From DATAWZ01 sp036266975 (GTDB lineage: Bacteria; Actinomycetota; Thermoleophilia; Solirubrobacterales; Solirubrobacteraceae), in NCBI GenBank assembly GCA_036266975.1, contig DATAWZ010000200.1:1-47335 (forward strand): a DNA stretch of 47,335 nucleotides, read 5' to 3'. Of this stretch, positions 39,322 to 46,894 are shown in pieces. A program made the position numbers and the translations under genes. The first letter of the stretch is position 1; each line of letters begins with the position of its first letter. The notes beneath the pieces were generated by a model. It searched no databases, had not been told where the DNA came from, and saw only the letters and a program-made list of their open reading frames with translations.

Positions 39322-40875
39322 GTGGCCGGCACCGAGGCTCACACGCGGACCGGCCCGCCGCGCCGCGACCGCTACGACGTCGCGGTGGTCGGGGCGGGGC
39401 TCGGCGGGCTGACCGCCGCCGCGCTGCTCGCGCACGCCGGTCGCCAGGTGGTCGTCTTCGAGCAGGCTGACGGCTGTGGCGGCTACGCCCACGCCTTCCG
39501 CTCGGGTCCCTACACGTTCGATCCGGCGATCCACGTGTTCCCGCAGGGGTACGACGGCGCCCTTCCCGATGCCCTGCTGCGCCACCTCGGGGTCCGGGAG
39601 GAGTGCCGTCTGATCCCGATCCCGGAGAACTACTCGGCCGTATTCCCGGATCTGGTGATCCGCACCCCCTACGGGCTGGAGCCGTTCATCGAGGCCCACG
39701 CGCGTCTGTTCCCGTCCGAGCGCGAGGCGATCGAGCGCTTCTTCCGGCTCTGTCGCCAAGTCCACCTCGAGGCCCACCAGCTGCCGCCGCGGATCGGGCT
39801 GGAGAACCTCGACGCGATCGCCCATCGGTTCCCCGTGCTCGTCCGGTATCTGCGGGCCACGGTGAGTGAGGTGCTCGACGAGCACTTCACCGACACGCGC
39901 GTCAAGGGCGTGTGCGCCGCGATGTGGCCATACCCCGGCACGCCGCCGCACCGGCTCTCGTTCGTGACGTTCGCGACCACGGTCAGCGTCTACCTCGACG
40001 GGGGCACCTACTGCGCGGGCAGCTTCCAGTCGCTCGCGGATGCGTTCGCCACCGCGGCCGAGCGGCACGGCGGAGAGATCGTCTGCAATGCGAGCGTCGA
40101 GCACATCGACGTCGAGCAGGGCCGCGCGACCGGCGTGACGACCGCGAACGGCTGGTCGGTCGGCGCCGACGTGGTCATCTCGGCGGCCGACGCCCGCAGC
40201 ACGTTCGAGACGATGGTCGGCGCGGAGAAACTGCCGGACCGCTTCATGCGCCGTCTGCGCCGGATGACCCCGTCGCTGTCCGCCGTGCTGCTGTTCTGTG
40301 CCACCTCGCTGGACCTTGCCGGCGCCGACCTCGGCTGTGAGATCTTCCGGCCGCGAAGCTACGACCACGAGGACACCTACCAGGACATCCTCGACGGACG
40401 TCCCGGCGGCACGTGGGCGAGCATCCCCACCCTGCTCGACCCCTCCCTCGCCCCCGCCGGCGAGCACACGATCACCCTGAGCTCGATGGCCGCCTACGAC
40501 ATCGGACGACCCTGGGACCAGGAGATCGAGCGCTTCGGCGAGCAGCTGCTCGCCGACTTCGAGGTCGTCTTCCCGGGCCTGCGAAGCTCGCTGACGTTCA
40601 TGCAAACCGCCACGCCGCTGACGCTCGAGCGCTTCTGCCGCAACGCCGGCGGCGCCGCCTACGCCTGGGAGAACACCCCCGCGCAGACCGGCGGGCGACG
40701 CTCGCCGCACGACACGCCGATCGACCGCTTGTTGCTCTGCGGCCATTGGAGCCAGCCCGGGTCCGGCTCGCTGCGGGCGATCGTCTCCGGTCTGCACGCG
40801 GCGGTGATCGCGCAGGCGACGAGCGGGGCGGAGCCGCTCGACTTCGAGCACGCCGACATGCCGCCGGCCACGTGA
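39322..40875 (+). CDS. Phytoene desaturase/CrtISO-like FAD oxidoreductase
   Basis: A 517-residue amine-oxidase-fold flavoprotein. The dinucleotide motif is VAVVGAGLGGLTAAALLAHA with the following acidic residue in VVVFEQADGCGGY; the late FAD contact is LLLCGHWSQPGSGSLRAIVSG. The overall pattern (GCGGYAHAF, FDPAIHVFP) is that of carotenoid desaturases/isomerases and related all-trans-retinol saturase-like enzymes. It may desaturate or isomerise a polyene or another hydrophobic substrate; no phytoene synthase gene is nearby, so a carotenoid role is not supported by context. The GTG start is close to the halogenase B stop (15 bases), indicating one operon. Confidence 0.82.
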   Translation: MAGTEAHTRTGPPRRDRYDVAVVGAGLGGLTAAALLAHAGRQVVVFEQADGCGGYAHAFRSGPYTFDPAIHVFPQGYDGALPDALLRHLGVREECRLIPIPENYSAVFPDLVIRTPYGLEPFIEAHARLFPSEREAIERFFRLCRQVHLEAHQLPPRIGLENLDAIAHRFPVLVRYLRATVSEVLDEHFTDTRVKGVCAAMWPYPGTPPHRLSFVTFATTVSVYLDGGTYCAGSFQSLADAFATAAERHGGEIVCNASVEHIDVEQGRATGVTTANGWSVGADVVISAADARSTFETMVGAEKLPDRFMRRLRRMTPSLSAVLLFCATSLDLAGADLGCEIFRPRSYDHEDTYQDILDGRPGGTWASIPTLLDPSLAPAGEHTITLSSMAAYDIGRPWDQEIERFGEQLLADFEVVFPGLRSSLTFMQTATPLTLERFCRNAGGAAYAWENTPAQTGGRRSPHDTPIDRLLLCGHWSQPGSGSLRAIVSGLHAAVIAQATSGAEPLDFEHADMPPAT

Positions 40876-40913
40876 GCGCGCCGTCCCAACCCAGCGAACC
40901 AGAAGGAGCGTCG

Positions 40914-41756
40914 ATGAGCACCCAGCCGGGTCCAGAGGTCCCCGACCACGTCTTGGAGTACCTGCAGGAGCAGAGCACGTTGACGCTCGCGACCGCGTCC
41001 GCGCGCGGGATCCCCCACGCCAGCACCTACCTGTTCGTCAACGACGGCGTGGACCTGTGCTTCTGGGGCCAGCCGGGCACGACGACGTCGCGCAACATCG
41101 AGCAGAACCCATCGGTCGCCTTCACCGTCGACGAGTACGCCGACGATCTCAGCCAGACCCGCGGCGTGCAGGGTACCGGCCAGTGCTCGGTGATCCTCTC
41201 CGGGGAGCAGATCGCTCGCGCCGCGGACTTGTTCGGCCAGAAGTTCCCCAACCTCGCCCCGGGAGCGACGATGTCGATCTCCTTCTACCGCCTGCGCGTC
41301 GCCGAGCTGCAGTACATCGACAACCGCCGCGGGCGGGACGCGCTTCCGGCGGGGACGTTCGGCGCGAGCTTTCACCGCGAGCGCGCCTACAGCGTCTTCG
41401 ACGGGCTGCCGACGCTCGGCGGCGAGGAGATCGTCGCCGAGCTCCAGCGCATCAAGGCGACCGCCGGCGAAACCCTCGTCAGCGAGGGCGGTCCGGCCGA
41501 CAAGTTCCTGATCGTCATCGACGGCGAGGCCGAGGTGATGCGCGACGGGGTCAGCACGAGCCGGCTCGGGCCAGGCGACCTGTTCGGCGAGCTCTCGATC
41601 CTGCGCGAGGGCGCGCGACGCTCGAGCGTCAGGGCGGTCACCGACGCGACCCTGCTCGGCCTGGACCGCGACACGTTCCGAGACCTCGTGGCGCAGTCGC
41701 TGCGCATGGGCACCGACTTCGATCGGCTCGTACGCGAGCGGCTCGGCGACGCCTAG
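40914..41756 (+). CDS. PNPOx-like FMN domain fused to cyclic-nucleotide-binding domain
   Basis: A 280-residue two-domain protein. Residues about 8-150 form a split-barrel flavin-binding domain of the pyridoxamine 5'-phosphate oxidase-like family (TLTLATASARGIPHASTYLF, TTTSRNIEQNPSVAF). Residues about 175-275 are a cNMP-binding domain with the phosphate-binding cassette LFGELSILREGARRSSVRAV. No helix-turn-helix follows, so it is not a CRP-type regulator. A cyclic nucleotide may control a flavin or haem/F420-type redox activity, or the protein may act as a sensor for the cluster. The ATG has a perfect AGAAGGAG 5 bases upstream, the best ribosome binding site in the cluster. Confidence 0.85.
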   Translation: MSTQPGPEVPDHVLEYLQEQSTLTLATASARGIPHASTYLFVNDGVDLCFWGQPGTTTSRNIEQNPSVAFTVDEYADDLSQTRGVQGTGQCSVILSGEQIARAADLFGQKFPNLAPGATMSISFYRLRVAELQYIDNRRGRDALPAGTFGASFHRERAYSVFDGLPTLGGEEIVAELQRIKATAGETLVSEGGPADKFLIVIDGEAEVMRDGVSTSRLGPGDLFGELSILREGARRSSVRAVTDATLLGLDRDTFRDLVAQSLRMGTDFDRLVRERLGDA

Positions 41757-41769
41757 GAGGCTCGACGCG

Positions 41770-42285
41770 ATGACCGTCACCCCAACCCTGCCCCCGATCT
41801 CCGCGCAGGAGTTCCGCGCGGCGCTCGGCGCCTTCGCGACCGGCGTCACGGTCGTCACCACGAGCGGCGAGCAGCACGCCTACGGCATGACCGCCAACGC
41901 CTTCTCCTCGCTCTCGCTGGACCCGCCGCTGGTGCTGGTGTGCGTGAAGTGGCCCTCGGAGGGCGCCGAGCACATCGAGCGCAACGGCGTCTTCGCGGTG
42001 AACATCCTGTCCGCCGACCAGGAGCCGGTCTCGCGCTACTTCGCCTCGCGCGACCGCCCGCGCGGGCGCGACGCCTTTCGCGAGGTGCCCTCGCGGGTCC
42101 TGGCCAGCGGCTCGCCGATCATCGACGACGTGGTCGCGTTCATGGACTGCGCGCTGCACGCGGTCCACGAGGTCGGCGACCACAAGATCCTCATCGGGAG
42201 GGTGCTCGCGCTCGAGTCCCGTGAGGGCGCGCCGCTGCTCTTCCACGGCGGCGGCTACCGCCAGGTGGTCGCCGAGCCGCAGTGA
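41770..42285 (+). CDS. Flavin reductase (NAD(P)H:flavin oxidoreductase), HpaC/PheA2-like
   Basis: A 171-residue split-barrel protein of the flavin reductase-like family: AALGAFATGVTVVTTSG, GMTANAFSSLSLDPPLVLVCV and FAVNILSADQEPVSRYFAS are the canonical motifs. It reduces FMN or FAD with NAD(P)H and hands the free reduced flavin to partner oxygenases or halogenases. Its place as the last gene of the cluster fits a supplier of FADH2 for the two halogenase-like proteins. TAGGAGG precedes the ATG by 9 bases, and it starts 13 bases after the PNPOx-cNMP gene. Confidence 0.92.
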   Translation: MTVTPTLPPISAQEFRAALGAFATGVTVVTTSGEQHAYGMTANAFSSLSLDPPLVLVCVKWPSEGAEHIERNGVFAVNILSADQEPVSRYFASRDRPRGRDAFREVPSRVLASGSPIIDDVVAFMDCALHAVHEVGDHKILIGRVLALESREGAPLLFHGGGYRQVVAEPQ

Positions 42286-42301
42286 CGATCCGGCCCGGCG
42301 T

Positions 42302-43234
42302 TCAGCCGCGCTCGGCGAACTTGGCGAGCTTCTTGGGCGAGTCGGCCGCGAAGGTCTCCACGCCCTCCTGAACTTGACGCACCAGCCCGATCAGCACGCG
42401 ACCGGAGCCGAGCTCGAGGAAGGTGTCGCAGCCCTCGCCGTGCATCGTGCGCACGCATTGGGCCCACAGCACTGGGCTGGCGATCTGCTTGAGCAGGGCG
42501 GCGTGGACGTCCTCGCCGCTGGCCAGAACGGTGCCGTATGCGTTGGCGACCAGCGGAGTCTGCGGGTCCTTCCACGGCAGCGTGGTGGACAGCTCGGACA
42601 GGCGCTGCTGCACCGGCTGCATCAGCTCGCTGTGGAACGCGGCGCCGACCTGCAGGCGCAACGCGCGATCGGCGCCCGCCGCCTCGGCGAGCTCGATGAG
42701 CCGGTCGACGGCCGCGTCCTCGCCCGAGCAGACGATCTGCGTGTCGGTGTTCAGGTTCGCCGGCGCGACGGTGCCCGCCTCGGCGGCCTGCTCGCAGAGC
42801 TCGCCGACGCGCTCGGCAGACAGCCCGAGGATCGCCGCCATGCCGCCGGGGCGCTCATTCTGGATGTCGGCCATCAGCCGCCCGCGCAGCGCGACCAGGC
42901 GCATGCCGTCCTCCAGCGCGAGTGCCCCGCTCGCCACCGCCGCGGTGTACTCACCGAGGCTGTGACCGGCGACGAAGTCGGGCTGCAGCCCCTGCTCGCG
43001 CGCGACCTCGTGGACGGCGAGCGAGAGCGAGAACAACGCCGGTTGGGCCACGTCGGTCCGCGTCAAGTCCTCGATCGGGCCGTCGAGCGACAGCGAACGT
43101 ACGGGCAGGCCGCAGACGTCGTCCGCGAGCGAGAGATAGCGGCCATAGACGTCGGGTCGAGCCTCGAGCAGGTCGGCGCCCATCCCGACCTTCTGTGAGC
43201 CCTGCCCCGGAAACAGAAACGCGGTGTTGCCCAT
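42302..43234 (-). CDS. fabD: Malonyl-CoA:ACP transacylase
   Basis: A 310-residue FabD. It starts with TAFLFPGQGSQKVGMG, has the serine nucleophile Ser92 in VAGHSLGEYTAA, Arg in LVALRGRLM, and the catalytic histidine in VGAAFHSELM. It transfers malonyl from CoA to acyl carrier protein, feeding fatty acid synthesis. AAGGAG lies 11 bases before the ATG. It is convergent with the flavoenzyme cluster and separated from the other fab genes by the CocE-type hydrolase and the FHA gene, so it is not in a classic fab operon. Confidence 0.95.
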   Translation of the reverse strand: MGNTAFLFPGQGSQKVGMGADLLEARPDVYGRYLSLADDVCGLPVRSLSLDGPIEDLTRTDVAQPALFSLSLAVHEVAREQGLQPDFVAGHSLGEYTAAVASGALALEDGMRLVALRGRLMADIQNERPGGMAAILGLSAERVGELCEQAAEAGTVAPANLNTDTQIVCSGEDAAVDRLIELAEAAGADRALRLQVGAAFHSELMQPVQQRLSELSTTLPWKDPQTPLVANAYGTVLASGEDVHAALLKQIASPVLWAQCVRTMHGEGCDTFLELGSGRVLIGLVRQVQEGVETFAADSPKKLAKFAERG

Positions 43235-43275
43235 TCTGCATCGAGCTCCTTGATCTGTTGGTCGACGGTGGGAAG

Positions 43276-44952
43276 CTAACGCACCTCGACGGTCAGGCGC
43301 AGGTGCGATGGCCGCGGACCGTCGTGAAAGATCGACTGCTCGGCGCGCACGGCGTCGGCCTCGACCTCGGAGCCGAGCTCGGCGCCGGTGCCGAGGTTGC
43401 GGTCGAAGCGTGGGAAGGAGCTGCTGGCGACGATCAGACAGAGGCGGTGCCCGGCACCGAGCTCGGCGCAGGTCGCCACGAGGTCGATCTCATAGGCCAG
43501 CACGGCGCCCGTCCGGATCGGGCGCGGCCGGTCGAAGCCCTCGCGGTAGCGCGCCCGGCGGACCCCCTCGACGAGGATCGTGCAGGTTCCGTCCGGGGCC
43601 TCGTCGCACAGGCGCCCGACGAAGTCGGTGTCGGCGGCGCTCGTCGCCGCGTGCAGCACGAGCGCGAGCGGCCCGCACAGCCCCAGCGGGCGCTCGAGCG
43701 GCGCCGACCGGAAGACGAGCACGTCCGGGCGCTCGAGCAGCTTGCGCTGGTCGAGCGGGCCGGCGTTGGTGCGCATGAACCGCGCCGGCAACGAGGTCGG
43801 GCCGCCGATCGTCGGCACCGGGTCCAGCGGATCGTGCACGTAGGTGGACGGGGGCCGGGGGTCGACCTCGGGCGGCTGCGGCGAGAGCGTCCCGGCCGCG
43901 CCCGGCCCGGCGTCGGCGTGCAGGTACCAGCGCTGCTCGCCCGCCGCGGGCGGCGGCCAGCGCTCCTCCTCGCGCCACACGTTGGTGCCCATCTGAAAGA
44001 CGCGCACCGGCGCGAGCTCGGGGCCCTTGTCGCCGCGCAGGTGGCGTCCGAGGAATGCGAGCTGCACCGCGGCGAAGTCGATGCCGTCGTGCGGCGAGAA
44101 GGCGTCGAAGCTGTGGTCGGGGAAGGCGCCGTAGGTCGTCCCGTGGGCCCAGGGCCCGACAAGCAGGCGCGAAGCCTCGCGTGCGAGCTCGCTGCCGCCC
44201 CGCTCGCGGATGCCGCGATAGTTCTCGAGCGTCCCGCCGAGGAACAGGTCGTACCAGCCGCCGACGTTGAGGACCGGCACCTCGACGAGCGGATATTGGT
44301 GGCTGATCGCCAGGGCGTGCCAGTACCCGTCGTCGGCCGGGTGCGCGAGCCAGTCGCGGTAGAAGGCTCCGGCCGGGCTCTCGTCGAGCAGCGGCGGCGA
44401 GGACAGCGGCAGATGGGCGAACGACTCCGCGAGCGACCGGCGCGCCTTGCGGGTGGACATCATGCTGACCCAGAAGAGGTTGAAGCCGAGCTGGAAGGCG
44501 CCGCCCTGGTAGATCCATCCGCCGTAGGGGTCGCTGCCGACGACCACCGGGCAGATCGCCCGCAGGTGGGGGGGCCGAGCGGCGGCGGCGAGCCACTGCG
44601 TCGCCGCCGAGTAGGAGCGTCCGGCCATGCCCACCGCACCGTCGCACCACGGCTGCGCTGCCGCCCACTCGACCGAGTCGTAGCCGTCGTCGCGCTCGTT
44701 GCGGAAGGGGTAGAACTCTCCGTCGGAGCCGTGCTGGCCACGGACGTCCTGGCACACGAGGGCGAACCCGGCCTCCACCGCGCGCTCGGGCTCGATCGCC
44801 GCCGCGGGGGTCAGGTTGAAGCTGCGGTTGTACGGCGTGCGGTTCAGGATCGCCGGCACCCGCCCGGTCGCGGGCCGGTAGACGTCGGCCTGCAGCACGA
44901 CCCCATCCCGCATCGGGACTGCCACGCCGCTCTCCACCAGCATCTCTGTCAT
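43276..44952 (-). CDS. CocE/NonD family serine hydrolase (X-Pro dipeptidyl-peptidase S15 fold)
   Basis: A 558-residue alpha/beta hydrolase. The N-terminal catalytic domain contains PAILNRTPYNR, VCQDVRGQHGSDGEFYPF and the nucleophile elbow GMAGRSYSAATQW (Ser113). A helical cap follows, with a histidine near PWAHGTTYG, and the C-terminal jelly-roll domain (about 330-558) is typical of CocE. The family hydrolyses esters or amides such as cocaine, glutaryl-7-ACA or acylated peptides; the substrate here is unknown. No signal peptide is seen. It sits 41 bases upstream of fabD on the same strand and may be cotranscribed, though no ribosome binding site stands out at its ATG. Confidence 0.87.
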   Translation of the reverse strand: MTEMLVESGVAVPMRDGVVLQADVYRPATGRVPAILNRTPYNRSFNLTPAAAIEPERAVEAGFALVCQDVRGQHGSDGEFYPFRNERDDGYDSVEWAAAQPWCDGAVGMAGRSYSAATQWLAAAARPPHLRAICPVVVGSDPYGGWIYQGGAFQLGFNLFWVSMMSTRKARRSLAESFAHLPLSSPPLLDESPAGAFYRDWLAHPADDGYWHALAISHQYPLVEVPVLNVGGWYDLFLGGTLENYRGIRERGGSELAREASRLLVGPWAHGTTYGAFPDHSFDAFSPHDGIDFAAVQLAFLGRHLRGDKGPELAPVRVFQMGTNVWREEERWPPPAAGEQRWYLHADAGPGAAGTLSPQPPEVDPRPPSTYVHDPLDPVPTIGGPTSLPARFMRTNAGPLDQRKLLERPDVLVFRSAPLERPLGLCGPLALVLHAATSAADTDFVGRLCDEAPDGTCTILVEGVRRARYREGFDRPRPIRTGAVLAYEIDLVATCAELGAGHRLCLIVASSSFPRFDRNLGTGAELGSEVEADAVRAEQSIFHDGPRPSHLRLTVEVR

Positions 44953-45042
44953 TGCTCGGCCTGCGCGGCGTCCGCGCTCGGCGCTTCACCCACCCCTGCC
45001 GTTGACGCCAGGCAGCTTATCCCGATCGCGGGTCGCGCTCGG

Positions 45043-45072
45043 TTGACGGCACCCCCGCGCGAGGGCTAATGT
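45043..45072 (+). promoter_or_regulatory. Promoter of the FHA/TETTRV protein gene
   Basis: TTGACG (45043-45048) and TAATGT (45067-45072) are 18 bases apart, a strong housekeeping-type match. Transcription would begin near 45079, leaving about 35 bases of leader with GGGGCAGGGGCGG before the GTG at 45114. Confidence 0.55.
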
Positions 45073-45113
45073 GGCGGTACCGATGAGTCGGAGCATGTGG
45101 GGGCAGGGGCGGC

Positions 45114-45761
45114 GTGACATCGTCTGACACGGTCGAGGTCCCGACGATCACTATCGCGAGCGGCCCGGGGGCCGGTCGCTCGGTGCCAGTAGCGGGCGAG
45201 CTGGTGATCGGGCGCGAGAACGTCGACCTGATCCTCGACGACGACGAACTCTCGCGCCGCCACGCCGCGCTCAGGGTCGTCGGGGAGGAGCTCGTGATCG
45301 AGGATCTCGGCTCTCTGAACGGGACGTTCGTCAACGGCCAGCGCATCTCCGCCGCAACCTCCCTGCACAGCGAGGACACGATCAGGCTCGGCACGACGCA
45401 GCTCTCGGTGAGCCTCCCGGTTCGGCCGCCCGCGGCGGCCGCCACGAGGTTCGCCCGTGCCGTCGACCTCGACAGCCTCAGCCCGCCGGCGGTGCAGCCC
45501 ACACCCGAGCCCACCGCCGTCGAGCCCAGCCCGCCGTCGGCCGCACCGACCGCCGACCCCACCCCCATCGTCGACACCGAAACCACCCGCGTACGCCCCA
45601 CACCCACCGCCGACCCCACCCCCATCGTCGACACCGAGACCACCCGCGTACGCCCGGCGCCGCCGGCCGCGGGCGCGCCGACACCCCCGCCCTCCGCTCC
45701 ACCGGCCAGCGCGGCTCCCCGGCGGCCCTGGTGGCGGTCGCTGCTCTTCTGGCGCCGCTGA
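45114..45761 (+). CDS. FHA-domain protein with duplicated TETTRV motif
   Basis: A 215-residue protein. Residues about 12-100 are a complete FHA domain: LVIGRENVD (Arg34), LSRRHAA (Ser47-His50), DLGSLNGTFVN (Asn69). A disordered Pro/Ala/Thr-rich region holds two 19-residue copies of a unit ending in TETTRVRP (threonines at 155-158 and 174-177). The protein ends in a Trp/Arg-rich tail, RRPWWRSLLFWRR, that could bind the membrane. The ETT motif resembles the phosphorylation site of mycobacterial GarA and corynebacterial OdhI, where the phosphothreonine binds the protein's own FHA domain; here it is C-terminal and doubled. A comparable autoinhibition switch is inferred. A Ser/Thr kinase gene lies 10.7 kb away. 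Start GTG 45114. Confidence 0.85.
   Translation: MTSSDTVEVPTITIASGPGAGRSVPVAGELVIGRENVDLILDDDELSRRHAALRVVGEELVIEDLGSLNGTFVNGQRISAATSLHSEDTIRLGTTQLSVSLPVRPPAAAATRFARAVDLDSLSPPAVQPTPEPTAVEPSPPSAAPTADPTPIVDTETTRVRPTPTADPTPIVDTETTRVRPAPPAAGAPTPPPSAPPASAAPRRPWWRSLLFWRR
45549..45662 (+). repeat. 57-bp tandem duplication within the FHA gene
   Basis: Two adjacent 57-base units (start to start 45549 and 45606) are nearly identical; most of the differences lie at the 3' ends, with one silent GAA/GAG change. They encode the two 19-residue TETTRV units. Near-identity at the DNA level suggests a recent duplication, or maintenance by slippage or gene conversion. Confidence 0.8.
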
Positions 45762-45777
45762 CTACGCGCGGCGCCCG

Positions 45778-46866
45778 TCACCCCGCCGCGGTGGGGGCGG
45801 GGCCGGCGGTCCAGGGGAACACCCAGCCGCCGTACTTCCACTTGCTCGTCTCGATCGCGAGCAGCATCACCATCGGTCCGTCGTCGAGCCGCCCGGTCCG
45901 CCAGGCGTGGTCGAGCGCGAGCGGAACCGCGGCGGAGCCGGTGGCACCGACGAGGGTGAGGTTCTCGAAGATGCGGCCCTGCAGGGCGGTCCAGTCATCG
46001 GTCTCCAGGCCCGCCTCGGTCAGCTCGTCGGTGATGTACTCGGCGTTCCCCTCGGGGATCACGCACAGGTCGACCTCGCCGGCCGCGAGGCCCGCGCTCT
46101 CGAGCGTGCGGCGCAACCCCTCGATGAGTACGAACGGCGTGAAGCGGCCGCTCTCGACGACGTCGACCTTCAGCTCGATCAGGCGCTTGGCCTGCAGCTG
46201 CTCGTGGATCGGCCGGTGCGTCCCGCCACCGATGACCTGCATCCCGGGGGGGCGGTGGCCGCCGACGCAGGCGATCGCCGAGCCGCGCACGCCGTCGCCC
46301 TCGCGCGGCGCGAGCACCATGGCGCCCGCGCCGTCGCCGAAGCTGTAGATCCCCAGACGGTCGCGCATGCGCACCTTCTCCGGCGGCCGGCCCAGGAAGA
46401 TCGGCACGATCAGCGGCGAGATCGCCTCGCTGCCGATCACCAGCGCGTTCTCGTACTGCCCGCGCTCGAGGTACATGCGGGCCAGGTCCAGCGCCTCGAT
46501 GGCGCCGGCGCAACCGGAGCGGATGTCCACGCTCGCGCAGCGCTCGAGCCCGAGCGCCTCCTGCACGAAGGTCGACAGTCCCGGGAGGTGGTAGTCGGGG
46601 CTCGCCGTGGAGACGACGATCAGCTCCACGTCGGCCGCGTCCACGCCGGCGAGGGCGAGCGCGCGCTCGCCGGCCTCGGCGGCCATGTGGGCGTTCGTCT
46701 CACTCTGCTCGCCGGTGAGTGGATCCGCGATCCAGTGGCGCGTCTTGACCTGGATGCCCTCCAGGACGTCGTCGGGGAGCGGCCCGGCGAATCCGGCGAG
46801 CTGCTCGTTCGTGAGCGCCTCTCCGGGAAGGTAGGAGCCGGTGGCGAGGATCTGCACGTCTCGCAT
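45778..46866 (-). CDS. KAS III (FabH)-like ketosynthase with altered catalytic residues
   Basis: A 362-residue thiolase-fold protein of the FabH family. The nucleophile Cys119 is intact in DIRSGCAGAIEAL. The active-site histidine, normally in an IPHQAN motif, is replaced: the region reads VIPEGNAEYI (Glu272). The asparagine, normally in GNTSAAS, is replaced by Ala308 (VGATGSAAVPLAL). Without His and Asn it is unlikely to run standard decarboxylative condensation; acyl transfer or another thiolase-type reaction is more plausible. GGAGG precedes the ATG by 10 bases. It lies in a broken fab neighbourhood with fabF upstream on the same strand (beyond the divergent small gene) and fabD further on. 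Confidence 0.85.
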   Translation of the reverse strand: MRDVQILATGSYLPGEALTNEQLAGFAGPLPDDVLEGIQVKTRHWIADPLTGEQSETNAHMAAEAGERALALAGVDAADVELIVVSTASPDYHLPGLSTFVQEALGLERCASVDIRSGCAGAIEALDLARMYLERGQYENALVIGSEAISPLIVPIFLGRPPEKVRMRDRLGIYSFGDGAGAMVLAPREGDGVRGSAIACVGGHRPPGMQVIGGGTHRPIHEQLQAKRLIELKVDVVESGRFTPFVLIEGLRRTLESAGLAAGEVDLCVIPEGNAEYITDELTEAGLETDDWTALQGRIFENLTLVGATGSAAVPLALDHAWRTGRLDDGPMVMLLAIETSKWKYGGWVFPWTAGPAPTAAG

Positions 46867-46894
46867 GGGGATCAGCCCTCCATCTCGTTGTGGC

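Noticed and set aside
37402..40851. An 1149-residue minus-strand ORF opposite halogenase B and the CrtI-like gene
   Set aside because: No domain or motif is seen and the opposite-strand genes are well supported; it is an antisense open frame typical of high-GC coding DNA.
39322..40875. The CrtI-like protein as evidence for a carotenoid pathway
   Set aside because: No phytoene synthase, cyclase or GGPP synthase gene is nearby, so only family-level assignment is supported.
45082..45126. A 14-codon ORF crossing the GTG start of the FHA/TETTRV gene
   Set aside because: It is out of frame with the FHA gene, has no ribosome binding site and no recognisable content; such short frames are frequent in GC-rich DNA.
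45549..45662. The two 57-bp units as a possible start of a CRISPR array
   Set aside because: They are adjacent with no spacers, lie in frame within a coding region and encode protein repeats. No CRISPR array was seen anywhere in the window.
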